63,433 bases of DNA, taken from NCBI RefSeq assembly GCF_004137345.1, contig NZ_SDWV01000026.1, positions 1-63,433 of the forward strand, in the 5' to 3' direction. The first letter of the stretch is position 1; each line of letters begins with the position of its first letter. Origin of the DNA: Nocardioides zhouii. Lineage in GTDB: Bacteria; Actinomycetota; Actinomycetes; Propionibacteriales; Nocardioidaceae. The position numbers and the translations under genes were made by a program. Under the pieces are notes generated by a model. That model searched no databases, was not told the origin of the DNA, and saw only the letters and a program-made list of their open reading frames with translations. Shown here piece after piece: positions 26,233 through 34,479 of the stretch.

Positions 26233-27480
26233 ATGACGATCGAGACGGACCTGCGGGCCGTGGCTGATGCAGTCCGCGCACGCATTCCGGAACTTGTGTC
26301 TGCTATCGAGCGGATGTCTTTGCAAGAGGTACCCGAGATCCACGAAAAGGATGATCCGGTCCTGGCCGAGGCAGAACGTCCCAGCATCATCTCTGCGTTG
26401 ACCAGCATCATTGATGGCTTAGCGCGGGGACGACGTCCGCCCGACCGTGCCTCTGACGCGGCACTTCAAGAGGCACGCGTGGCGGCACAAGCGGGCATCG
26501 ATCTGCACTCGCTGTTGCGCACCTACCGTGTGGGTCAATCGATCCTTTGGGACGTCATCCTGGAGGAGACGCTCCGTGCGGTCGACTCGGATGAGCAGCG
26601 CATCACCATCCTCAGGCAAGCCTCGGACTACCAGTACGCGTGGAACAACAAGGTGACCGAGTCCGTCATCGCGACCTATCAGGCTGAGCACAACGCCTAC
26701 TTCTTCAGGAGCCAAGATCGGAAGCGGCGGGCGGTGGTGAGCGACATCCTGCGTGGAGTGCCTGCCGACGTCCAACAACTGGGATACAGCCTGCGCGCCG
26801 GTCACTTGGCTGTCGTCGCATGGGGGCGCTCGCCCGAGGCCAACATCCGAGCCCTGGCTGTTGCCCTGGATGCGAGACATCTGACCGTGAGCGGCACCTC
26901 CGGGACGTACCTGGGCTGGCTGGGCTCCTCCGCCTTGTATCGAGTGCTGGAAGCGCGACCGGAGAGTATTCGTTCCATGCCTGAAACGCATCTGGCGCTG
27001 GGCGACGTGGAGCATGGGATCGAAGGTTTCCGGTTGAGCCACCGCCAAGCGTGGCAGGCCTACAGGGTAGGCAGATTGCGCGCCTCGGGAGTCGTCCGCT
27101 ACGGCGACGTTGCCTTGGAATCCTTGGTGCTCAAGGATCGCCAAGCCGTTCATGACTTCGTCTCCCGCGAGCTCGGTGCACTCCACGAGGAAGACTCGCG
27201 AGGCGAACTTCTCAAAGCCACCTTGCAGGCCTACTTCCAGTGCGGACAAAATGCAGCGTCTACTGCCCAAGCCATCCATGTCCACGAACGGACGGTTGCC
27301 TACCGGTTGCGCTCCATTGAGTCCCGGCTGGGAGTGACCATAAGCGATCGCCGCGACGAACTCGCCGTGGCTCTTCGGCTCGCGAACCTCTTCAACCAGG
27401 CGTCGGACAATGAGCTGCAAGACCTCGACGAGCATGCAGACGCGGGACTTGGGCCGGACCCGGATGCTGGCTCTCCCTGA
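26233..27480 (+). CDS. PucR/CdaR-type transcriptional regulator (copy 2)
   Basis: A 415-residue paralogue of the regulator at 7919-9145, alike along its whole length. The C-terminal PucR helix-turn-helix is LLKATLQAYFQCGQN followed by IHVHERTVAYRLRSIESRLG near 330-375. It stands before the FAD and Fe-S subunit genes of the nicotine-dehydrogenase-like enzyme, so control of the upper pathway is likely. The C-terminal tail is acidic and not shared with copy 1. Confidence 0.85.
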   Translation: MTIETDLRAVADAVRARIPELVSAIERMSLQEVPEIHEKDDPVLAEAERPSIISALTSIIDGLARGRRPPDRASDAALQEARVAAQAGIDLHSLLRTYRVGQSILWDVILEETLRAVDSDEQRITILRQASDYQYAWNNKVTESVIATYQAEHNAYFFRSQDRKRRAVVSDILRGVPADVQQLGYSLRAGHLAVVAWGRSPEANIRALAVALDARHLTVSGTSGTYLGWLGSSALYRVLEARPESIRSMPETHLALGDVEHGIEGFRLSHRQAWQAYRVGRLRASGVVRYGDVALESLVLKDRQAVHDFVSRELGALHEEDSRGELLKATLQAYFQCGQNAASTAQAIHVHERTVAYRLRSIESRLGVTISDRRDELAVALRLANLFNQASDNELQDLDEHADAGLGPDPDAGSP

Positions 27481-27664
27481 CACGACCCATGCGCACCGTC
27501 TTGTCAGGTGTCGACCAAGCTGCGGATGACTTTGCCTGACTGCGTAGTGGTCACTTCGCTTTCAGGGTCACAAACTGTTTTGGACAGTCGTCAGACAATG
27601 GATCGTCCATGGGTAGCGCGTACCTGCGTCGCACCCCTCACGACCTTCCGCGAGAGGGACGCCC

Positions 27665-28552
27665 GTGAAGCCACCGCCCTTTGATTATGTTGTCGCCACG
27701 TCACTTGACCAAGCTATTGATCTAGTTAGCTCCGACGAGGACGCGAAGTTCATAGCAGGGGGGCAGAGCCTCATTCCCCTGCTCAGCTTGAGGTTTGCCC
27801 GACCCACGCTTCTGGTGGACATCTCTCGCCTCTCAGTCCTTCGAGGCGTCCGTAGCGTGGCCGATGCACTGAACATCGGCGCTTCCACTCGTCACGCCGA
27901 CATCGAACGGCTCCCTGTCGTTCGAGAATGCGCACCGCTGCTCTCCGCGGCTGCCGGATGGGTTGCTCACGCGCAGATCCGTAACCGGGGCACGTTCGGC
28001 GGGGCAGTCGCCCACAGCGATAGCGCCGCCGAGTTCCCAGCGGCGCTTCTTGCAATGGGGGCCACGATTGTCACTCGCTCTAGCAGCGGTGAGCGCCGCA
28101 TCCCGAGCACACAGTTCTTCGGAGCACATTTCCAAACCGCTCTCCAGCACGGCGAACTGGTCGTAGCCGTGGAGGTCCCGACCGCCGATCGGTTCAGCCG
28201 GTGGGGATTCTCGGAATTTGCGCGGCGCAAGGGCGACTACGCGATCGGTGGGGCCGCCGTGAGTGCTCGACTCAACGAAGACGGCGAGTGCACCTCCGTA
28301 CGCGCAGGGCTCATCGCTGCCGGCCCCGGTCCGACCTCGGCCGAAGGTCTCGAGGAAACCTTGGTCGGTCACCTTGTCGACGAGTCTGCCGTCGACGCCG
28401 CAGTTGCCCAGTGCGAACGGTCTCTCAGCCCAGAGAGCAACGTCCACGGCTCCAAGGAATACCGACGGGCGGTGGTCGCAGAGTCCCTGCGACGCGCCCT
28501 TCATCAAGCGTTCGACCTCGGTGGAACTCAGGACGAGAGGAGATCGGCATGA
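27665..28552 (+). CDS. ndhM: Nicotine dehydrogenase-type molybdenum hydroxylase, FAD (medium) subunit
   Basis: A 295-residue CoxM-type FAD subunit. FAD-binding motifs are IAGGQSLIPLLSLRF (near 31) and IRNRGTFGGAVAHSDSAAE (near 105). It is clearly homologous to the KDH medium subunit, from the shared KPPxFxYV start onward. GTG start with GAGAGGGA upstream. It overlaps the small-subunit gene (ATGA). No large-subunit gene follows, so it must pair with the protein at 20201-22570 or with one outside the window. Confidence 0.82.
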   Translation: MKPPPFDYVVATSLDQAIDLVSSDEDAKFIAGGQSLIPLLSLRFARPTLLVDISRLSVLRGVRSVADALNIGASTRHADIERLPVVRECAPLLSAAAGWVAHAQIRNRGTFGGAVAHSDSAAEFPAALLAMGATIVTRSSSGERRIPSTQFFGAHFQTALQHGELVVAVEVPTADRFSRWGFSEFARRKGDYAIGGAAVSARLNEDGECTSVRAGLIAAGPGPTSAEGLEETLVGHLVDESAVDAAVAQCERSLSPESNVHGSKEYRRAVVAESLRRALHQAFDLGGTQDERRSA

Positions 28553-29043
28553 AGACTCACGTGACCGTAAACGGCGAGGGATACGAGCGTGACGTCGAGC
28601 CGCGCATGCTTCTCTCCGACTTCCTTCGCCATGAACTGGGGCTCACTGGCACCAACGTCGGCTGTGAGCACGGCGTGTGTGGCAGTTGCACCGTGCTTCT
28701 CGACGGAGAACCCGTGCGTTCCTGCACGATGCTCGCGGTACAGAGCGATCGGCGCCGTCTGACCACGGTTGAGGGCCTGGCTTGCGAGGAGAACCTGCAC
28801 GGGCTGCAGGAGGCGTTCACGGCCTGCCACGGCCTTCAGTGCGGTTTTTGCACGCCCGGAATGCTCATGACCCTGTTGCCGATCTACAACGAGGCGCGTC
28901 GACTCACCGACGACGAGATAAGGGATGCGATCTCCGGCAACCTCTGTCGGTGCACCGGGTACCAACAGATCGTCGAGTCCGCTCGCAAGGCCTTGGACGA
29001 AGCTGCCGACCTGGCTGAGTTCGGAGCCGACGCGGAAGGTTGA
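28549..29043 (+). CDS. ndhS: Nicotine dehydrogenase-type molybdenum hydroxylase, 2Fe-2S (small) subunit
   Basis: A 164-residue subunit with both [2Fe-2S] sites: CEHGVCGSC with the later Cys of VRSCTML (residues 39-59), and CGFC near 101 with CRC near 135. It lacks the long acidic tail of KdhS. The start codon overlaps the medium-subunit stop and GAGAGGAG lies just upstream. Confidence 0.84.
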   Translation: MKTHVTVNGEGYERDVEPRMLLSDFLRHELGLTGTNVGCEHGVCGSCTVLLDGEPVRSCTMLAVQSDRRRLTTVEGLACEENLHGLQEAFTACHGLQCGFCTPGMLMTLLPIYNEARRLTDDEIRDAISGNLCRCTGYQQIVESARKALDEAADLAEFGADAEG

Positions 29044-29508
29044 CCTCGCTGGGCGGCCTTGATGACCGCGTGACGATTGATATTGTCCAGCCCCGAGGTT
29101 GTGTTTAATGCGAACAACGCGTTGAGCGATGTGCGCGGACACAGATCGCGCAGCGCCACCACTTCTTAAAGCTGCAGCAGGCGCTCGACCCGACCCCCTC
29201 CTGGACGGTGGCCGGTTGTCGAAGACGGAGCTCACGACTTCAACGGAGGCCCGGTCGGATGGAATGCGCCGTCGATGACAGGAGTTGTGCGGTCGGTGCG
29301 GCCGCCGCCTTTGTGACCCACCGGACGACGTGGCGGGCAGAGACGCGAGCTGGCGGACAAGCGGCTTGCCCGCTGAGCCAGTTGCCGGAAAGCGTCAAGT
29401 CCGCCGGTCGTTTGTAACAGGAGCAGCGAAGACGAGAGTCTGACGCAGGCTTACGGTCGTGCCGTCCGTCCGACAGGGCGGTGTCACTTGGAACGAGGAT
29501 GGAGACAG
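29044..29508 (+). other. 465-base stretch without a convincing gene
   Basis: No frame here shows recognisable motifs, and the ORFs present are short and low in hydrophobic periodicity. On the minus strand 29040-29160 reads ALRDLCPRTSLNALFAL, which could be a gene remnant, but it has no matching context. The end of the stretch has the Shine-Dalgarno of the SMR gene (GGATGGAG). Confidence 0.4.
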
Positions 29509-29838
29509 ATGGCGACGTACTTGCTGTTGGGACTGGCCATAGCGGTGGAGGTCATGGCTACGTTGTCGCTGCGCGCGTCGGAAGGTTTCAGCAAGCTTGT
29601 GCCGAGTCTCTTGGTGCTAGGGGGATACGGCTTTTCGTTCATCCTCTTGTCCTTGGTGCTTCAACGAGGTCTGGACGTGGCTGTCGTTTACGCACTGTGG
29701 TCCGCGGCGGGAATCGTCGCTATCGCCGTCATCGGAGCGGTGTTCCTCGACGAACGCCTCACTGGTGCACAAGTCCTGGGAATGGCTCTGATCGTCAGCG
29801 GTGTAGTTGCGTTAGAACTGGGCGCTCGCAACGCATGA
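29509..29838 (+). CDS. Small multidrug resistance (SMR) transporter, EmrE/NepA-like
   Basis: A 109-residue protein made of four transmembrane helices. The conserved Glu of helix 1 lies in AIAVEVMATLSLRASEG (Glu13), the essential proton/substrate-binding residue of EmrE. Helix 3 has VVYALWSAAGIVAIAVIG and helix 4 VLGMALIVSGVVAL. In A. nicotinovorans an SMR pair, NepA and NepB, exports methylamine metabolites of nicotine; only a single gene is seen here, so it would work as a homodimer or with a partner elsewhere. The start at 29509 follows GGAG and gives the exact family length. Confidence 0.9.
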   Translation: MATYLLLGLAIAVEVMATLSLRASEGFSKLVPSLLVLGGYGFSFILLSLVLQRGLDVAVVYALWSAAGIVAIAVIGAVFLDERLTGAQVLGMALIVSGVVALELGARNA

Positions 29839-29916
29839 AGCCTAGCGGCGTGCGCCAGCGACTTGCTGCAAGCCTTTATTCACGTTTTGCGCGTCCATTC
29901 AAGGATCGAGGGTCAG

Positions 29917-30717
29917 GTGAACTCTCAGATGGAGACCGTCGGCACGGTCGCTCAGTTGCACACGGCCGTGACCAAGGGGTTTGCTCTCCGTGAGACTCAA
30001 AGCATTCAGGTCACACCGTCGGGAATTGTCGGAAATCGAGACTTCTTTCTAGTCGACGTCGACGAGCATTTGTACTCGGTTCCTCGAGATCCCATTTTTC
30101 TGGGCTACTGGACGTCCTATGACCCTTTGCTTAACCTGTTCCAGGTGGGTCGAGGAGCGGCGATCGAGTGCGCCGACCAGGTGCGCGCCGCGGGTCCGGT
30201 CCGCCGGTTTCGATTCGACGAGCGCACGGTCGACGGCAGGTGGGTCCCAGGTCCGTGGGATGCGTTCATTTCCGATGTCGCCGGACGGAACTTGCGGCTC
30301 GTGCGATGTGCACGCCCCGGTGGCGGCGGGGACATCCACCCGGTCACGATCCTGTCCACTGCCTCCCTGGCGTCTTTAGGCACGGAGGCAGACGGCCAGC
30401 CTGTGGACGTACGTCGGTTCAGGTTGAATCTGACGCTGGACGTCGGAACGACTCCCTTTCGCGAAGACACGTGGACGGGGCGCTCGATCACAGTCGGAAA
30501 CTGTGTTCTACGACTCCGTGGTGGAATCCCGCGATGTGTGGCCGTCGAGAACCGTCCCCATGACGGCGACAGGGCCCTCCAGGTCCAGCGACGCATCCGA
30601 GAGGTCCGGGGTGCAACCCCGAGCCGGTGGGGCCCGTCAGTGCTGTTCGGGGCCTACGCAGACGTAGTGCTATCAGGGCGGGTGAAGGTAGGGGATCCAG
30701 TCCAGCTCGCCACCTGA
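29917..30717 (+). CDS. MOSC-domain protein (MOSC N-terminal barrel plus MOSC)
   Basis: About 266 residues from the GTG at 29917; an ATG twelve bases on is an alternative. The N-terminal part (VAQLHTAVTKGFALRETQSIQVTPSGIVGNRDFFLVD) is a MOSC N-terminal beta-barrel, and the C-terminal half has the MOSC features RFRLNLTLDV and RLRGGIPRCVAVE with the conserved Cys. MOSC proteins bind the sulfurated molybdenum cofactor or carry sulfur for it. With three molybdenum-enzyme accessory genes nearby, a role in cofactor delivery or in N-oxide/N-hydroxyl reduction is plausible. The gene is convergent with the MoxR gene. Confidence 0.72.
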   Translation: MNSQMETVGTVAQLHTAVTKGFALRETQSIQVTPSGIVGNRDFFLVDVDEHLYSVPRDPIFLGYWTSYDPLLNLFQVGRGAAIECADQVRAAGPVRRFRFDERTVDGRWVPGPWDAFISDVAGRNLRLVRCARPGGGGDIHPVTILSTASLASLGTEADGQPVDVRRFRLNLTLDVGTTPFREDTWTGRSITVGNCVLRLRGGIPRCVAVENRPHDGDRALQVQRRIREVRGATPSRWGPSVLFGAYADVVLSGRVKVGDPVQLAT

Positions 30718-30750
30718 GATCGGATGTAAGTCGGCGGGGTGCATTCAGTC

Positions 30751-31635
30751 TCAGGAAAGGATCTGCTTGATCGCGTGGTGCACACGTTCCGCGTCCTCGC
30801 GATACTTCACCAGTGCGCCCAGGCTCGCTGCGGCTGCTTTGAGGTCAAGCTCGACAGCCCCCAGGTGCTTCAGCGCGCGTGCCCAGTCCAGGGTCTCCGC
30901 GACGCCCGGAGGCTTGACGAGCCCATGTACCTCGTTGCGAATTTCCTGCGTTACGCCCACGACTTGCGTCGCAAGCGCGTGAGGGACCTCCGGAGCTCGG
31001 GACCGGAGAATGGCCAGCTCACGTTCCGGTCCAGGGTGCTCGATCCAGTGATAGAGGCATCGACGTTTGAGGGCGTCGTGGAGCTCACGCGTTCGATTCG
31101 AGGTCAATACCACGATCGGCGGAATGACAGCTTGGACCGTCCCGAGCTCAGGCACGCTCACCTGGTACGTGGACAGGACTTCGAGTAGGAAGGCTTCGAA
31201 CTCGTCATCCGCTCGGTCGACTTCGTCGACGAGCAATACGGTGGGGGCCTGCTGTAGCGCTTTGAGCACGGGACGCGAAAGAAGGAAGCGCTCGTCATAC
31301 AGTCCCTTTTCTGCTGCCGATGCGTCGACAGCGCCCGCCGCCTCCAGGGCTCGCAGGTGCAGGATCTGACGAGGAAAGTCCCAGTCGTAGAGGGCTTGCG
31401 TGGAATCGATGCCCTCGTAGCACTGAAGTCGCAGGAGCGGCAGCTGCCAAGCGGTCGCTACGGCCTCAGCCAGGGCAGTTTTTCCCGTACCCGGCTCGCC
31501 CTCGAGGAGCAACGGTCGGTGCATCTTCATCGCAAAGAACACAACGGTTGCTAGTTCAGAGGAACATAAGTAGCCGGTTCCTTCGAGCAACCGCCTCACA
31601 TCATCCGGGGAGTCGAGTAGGTCTCCCGGAATCAT
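30751..31635 (-). CDS. coxD: MoxR-family AAA+ ATPase (CoxD-like)
   Basis: A 294-residue AAA+ ATPase: Walker A LEGEPGTGKTAL (near 43), Walker B TVLLVDEVDRAD (near 125), sensor 1 IVVLTSNRTRELHDALKRR (near 170) and a C-terminal helical lid. CoxD assists assembly of the active site of CO dehydrogenase; a CoxD-like gene is also in the pAO1 nicotine region. Its ATG overlaps the stop of the XdhC gene (ATGA), so the two are coupled. The partner VWA protein CoxE is not seen. A longer frame to 32508 runs antiparallel in sense through XdhC and is not coding. Confidence 0.87.
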   Translation of the reverse strand: MIPGDLLDSPDDVRRLLEGTGYLCSSELATVVFFAMKMHRPLLLEGEPGTGKTALAEAVATAWQLPLLRLQCYEGIDSTQALYDWDFPRQILHLRALEAAGAVDASAAEKGLYDERFLLSRPVLKALQQAPTVLLVDEVDRADDEFEAFLLEVLSTYQVSVPELGTVQAVIPPIVVLTSNRTRELHDALKRRCLYHWIEHPGPERELAILRSRAPEVPHALATQVVGVTQEIRNEVHGLVKPPGVAETLDWARALKHLGAVELDLKAAAASLGALVKYREDAERVHHAIKQILS

Positions 31636-32777
31636 GGCGTAGCTCCATGTGCCGCATGGTGAATGGCGCCAGCCGTTGCGCCCAGAGGTACCCCTGTTCC
31701 ACCCCAACGTGTCGAGATGATCTCGGCCGCGATGCTCACCGCTGTCTCCTCGGGGGTACGAGCGCCCAGATCTAGACCGATGGGGCTCGACATCCGATCC
31801 AGCTGGTGCTCCGTGACGCCCGCCTCTCGCAGGCGTGCAAGGCGGTCCTCGTGGGTGACGCGTGAGCCCATGACCCCGACATACGCGGCCGGAAGTGTGA
31901 GGGCGACGGTCAGAAGGGGCACGTCGAACTTGGGGTCGTGAGTCAGGACCGTGATGACTGTGCGCCGGTCGATTCGACCGCCCTGATGTTCCTCCGCAAG
32001 GTATCTGTGGGGCCAGTCGACGACGACCTCGTCTGCCTGGGGAAACCGCGCCGGCGTAGCAAAGACAGGTCTCGCGTCGCACACAGTGACCGCGTAGCCA
32101 AGAAAGGAGCCAATAGAAGCCACTGCCGCCGCGAAGTCGATGGCACCGAAAATGAGCAGGCGAGGCTGCGGCGCGAAGGTCTGCACGAATACGCGCATGC
32201 CGTCGCCGAGCCGCTGACCGTCGGGGCCGTAGCTCAAGATGCCGTTGTGCCCGGCTGCGAGTAAACCGAGGGCGTCGTCGACGACTGCCGAGTCCGCCCG
32301 GCTGCTGCCCAAGGTGCCACTCACTGGCAGGCCTGACTCCTCCGGGTGAAGCACTATCCGTCGACCGCGCCACGACGGGTTCGGGTGATCCACGATCGTC
32401 GCTAACGCCACAGGTCGGTTGCCGCGAATGTCGTCGGCGATTTCTGAGAACTGCGGGAATGTTTGACGGTCCAGTCGTTCGATGAAGACGTCGAGTTCTC
32501 CTCCGCACGTGAGGCCGACCGCGAACGCTTCATCGTTGGAGTACCCGTAGTGCTCGAGCACCGGAATGCCACCGACCACGACCTCGCGTGCAATCTCGTA
32601 GACGGCGCCCTCAACGCAGCCACCCGAGACAGAGCCAAAGACGGACCCGTCAGGGCCGACGCCCATCGCCGCGCCGGGCTCACGGGGCGCGGACTTTGAG
32701 GTGTCAACGACGGTGGCCAGGCCGATCGAGTCTCCGCTCTCCCACCATGTGACGAGGTGATCCAAGATGTCTCGCAC
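31632..32777 (-). CDS. XdhC/CoxI-family molybdenum-cofactor maturation protein
   Basis: A 381-residue protein with the two XdhC halves. The N-terminal XdhC/CoxI domain has REPGAAMGV, SVSGGCVEGAVYE with the conserved Cys, and GLTCGGELDVFIE. The C-terminal Rossmann domain has LLIFGAIDFAAAVASIG, VVVDWPHRYL, ITVLTHDPKFDVPLL and YVGVMGSR. XdhC binds and sulfurates the Mo cofactor before insertion into hydroxylases. GTG start with AAGGAG upstream. It lies between the D-amino-acid-oxidase-like gene and the MoxR gene in one minus-strand unit. Confidence 0.88.
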   Translation of the reverse strand: MRDILDHLVTWWESGDSIGLATVVDTSKSAPREPGAAMGVGPDGSVFGSVSGGCVEGAVYEIAREVVVGGIPVLEHYGYSNDEAFAVGLTCGGELDVFIERLDRQTFPQFSEIADDIRGNRPVALATIVDHPNPSWRGRRIVLHPEESGLPVSGTLGSSRADSAVVDDALGLLAAGHNGILSYGPDGQRLGDGMRVFVQTFAPQPRLLIFGAIDFAAAVASIGSFLGYAVTVCDARPVFATPARFPQADEVVVDWPHRYLAEEHQGGRIDRRTVITVLTHDPKFDVPLLTVALTLPAAYVGVMGSRVTHEDRLARLREAGVTEHQLDRMSSPIGLDLGARTPEETAVSIAAEIISTRWGGTGVPLGATAGAIHHAAHGATP

Positions 32778-32798
32778 GGGTTGTCTCCTTGCTGTCGG

Positions 32799-34229
32799 CT
32801 ATCCCAGGAAGCTGGTGGGGTCGATGCGAGCCGTTAGGCGAGTTGCCAGATCGACCTTGTCTTCCGCGTCCTGTTTGAGGTCCTGACGGATCATGGCCGT
32901 CTTGACCAGTTGGCCGCCGACGTAGCGAATGGGTTCGCGCGGGAGTCCCCGTCCCGACGGCATCCTCGCCAAGAAGGACGTGGTCATTCCGTCACGGGTC
33001 TCGGTGGCTAGGCCTGCCAGGATCTGGGCGCCGATGACTGACGGTCCGATGCCGTCCCCTGAGTACCCCGTGCCGAAGTAGACGCCCGGGAATCCGCCGA
33101 GCTCGCCGAAAAAGGGCAGTGAGGACAAGGAGTACTCGACGGGCGCTCGCCACGACGACAGGACCGTGGAGTCCTTCAAGCTAGGCACGGCGCGGGTCAT
33201 CTGCGTCACGAGCCGATCAGGACGGGGGACGGAGGCGTAAAGCGTGTTGGTGCCGCGGATACCCCAACCCAGTCCCATACCGGCCTTGCCGAAGAGAACA
33301 TTCCCTCCCGTCATTGGCCGCCAGTAGTCCAGGAGGCGGCCCGCGTCGGAGACATTGGTCAAAGGCGGCTCACCCAGCGTCCGCCGCGGGCGTACGACGA
33401 CGTTGTCGGATGCAGTGGTCACCAAGTGTGCGCGGAGCTGGGGGAACTGATTGCACCACGCGTTGATCGCCAGAATCACGGAAGAGGCTTGGACCGAGCC
33501 TGTGCTGGTGGACACCGTTGTACCAGCGTGCTCTCGAGTCAAGCCCGTCATGGGGCTGTGTTCATGCACGATGACCCCAAGGGCCCGAGCCACTCGCAGG
33601 AGACCTCGGACCAGGCGTGCGGGGTGGAGGCCAACGCAAGTCGGGTCGAAGACACCGCCGCGCGCCGGAGCGCCCGCCAACCGGGTCGCTTCTTCCGCGT
33701 CCACCTCGACAAACGGAGAATCCCGATGGGCGGCCGCGGTCTCTAGGGTCTCGACCCAAGCGCCGTCCTGACTGCTGTTGTTTGAGGCCCACAGCCAACC
33801 ATTTGGCTCCACTTGTGCGTCGATTCCGTGCTCAAGACAGAAGCGCCGGATGTGATCAATCGCCTCCACCGAAGCCCGGGCAACGTCTGCGCCCTCGTCC
33901 TTGCCTCCAGCGCGCACAAGCGCGGGAAGCTTCGGCCACAGGTTCATCAAGATACCTGCATTGGTTCCGCTGGCGCCGCAACCGCACAGTCCGGCTTCGA
34001 GGACGACCACATCGATACTGGGAATGCGTGACTTGAGCTCGATTGCCGTCCATAGGCCAGTAAACCCGCCACCCACGATGCACACGTCGGCCCTTGCCGA
34101 CGAGGTAAGCGCTTCCGCTTTTGGGAGATTGGCCTCATCGACAAGCGCGTCGGCCATCCAGAACGATCGGACTCCTGCGTCCGCACTATCCAGAGCGCGA
34201 ACCTGCGGGACTCTCCATGTCTGACTCAC
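32799..34229 (-). CDS. FAD-dependent oxidoreductase of the DadA/PuuB (DAO) family
   Basis: About 476 residues from the GTG at 34229. The N-terminal FAD motif is VCIVGGGFTGLWTAIELK, followed by LEAGLCGCGASGTNAG; the C-terminal part has YFGTGYSGDGIGPSVIGA, the second flavin contact. The leading SFWMADA resembles gamma-glutamylputrescine oxidase (PuuB) relatives. Substrates in this family are amino acids and secondary or N-alkyl amines, so it is a third candidate for 4-methylaminobutyrate or for methylamine-type products. It is first in a minus-strand unit with XdhC and MoxR genes and divergent from the ferredoxin-reductase gene. The start is uncertain; an ATG 27 codons downstream (ADALVDEANL) is possible. 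Confidence 0.78.
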   Translation of the reverse strand: MSQTWRVPQVRALDSADAGVRSFWMADALVDEANLPKAEALTSSARADVCIVGGGFTGLWTAIELKSRIPSIDVVVLEAGLCGCGASGTNAGILMNLWPKLPALVRAGGKDEGADVARASVEAIDHIRRFCLEHGIDAQVEPNGWLWASNNSSQDGAWVETLETAAAHRDSPFVEVDAEEATRLAGAPARGGVFDPTCVGLHPARLVRGLLRVARALGVIVHEHSPMTGLTREHAGTTVSTSTGSVQASSVILAINAWCNQFPQLRAHLVTTASDNVVVRPRRTLGEPPLTNVSDAGRLLDYWRPMTGGNVLFGKAGMGLGWGIRGTNTLYASVPRPDRLVTQMTRAVPSLKDSTVLSSWRAPVEYSLSSLPFFGELGGFPGVYFGTGYSGDGIGPSVIGAQILAGLATETRDGMTTSFLARMPSGRGLPREPIRYVGGQLVKTAMIRQDLKQDAEDKVDLATRLTARIDPTSFLG

Positions 34230-34358
34230 CGGGCAGCTCGGCCGGAACGTGCGACCGCGTGTGCTGGGCCCACGTGGCGGACGACGAACCGCAACGTGGC
34301 ATTCATCTGGCCAACCTAGGACCGCGGCGAGCCGAGGACCTGCACTGTGGCATGCAAA

Positions 34359-34389
34359 GTTGCTCGCCTGTTTGTTGGTTATCAGCAAC
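34359..34389. promoter_or_regulatory. Inverted repeat in the divergent region before the ferredoxin reductase
   Basis: GTTGCT (34359-34364) and AGCAAC (34384-34389) flank a 19-base AT-richer spacer in the 250-base gap between two divergent genes. It may be an operator. The arms are short, so chance is possible. Confidence 0.3.
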
Positions 34390-34479
34390 GCCGCAGGTTG
34401 CGCGGCTGGGTTAAGAATGTCGTCGGCGGCGGGGCTGGGGCCGTCGCGCAACCAACACTTGGTCGAGGGAGTTGAGACG

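Noticed and set aside
29100..29508. Possible small genes before the SMR transporter
   Set aside because: Short frames lack motifs and plausible starts. The Arg- and Ala-rich products look like random translation.
30751..32508. A 585-residue start for the MoxR-type ATPase
   Set aside because: The added N-terminal 290 residues lie in another frame of the XdhC gene and are Arg-rich without motifs. The ATG at 31635, overlapping the XdhC stop, gives the family length.
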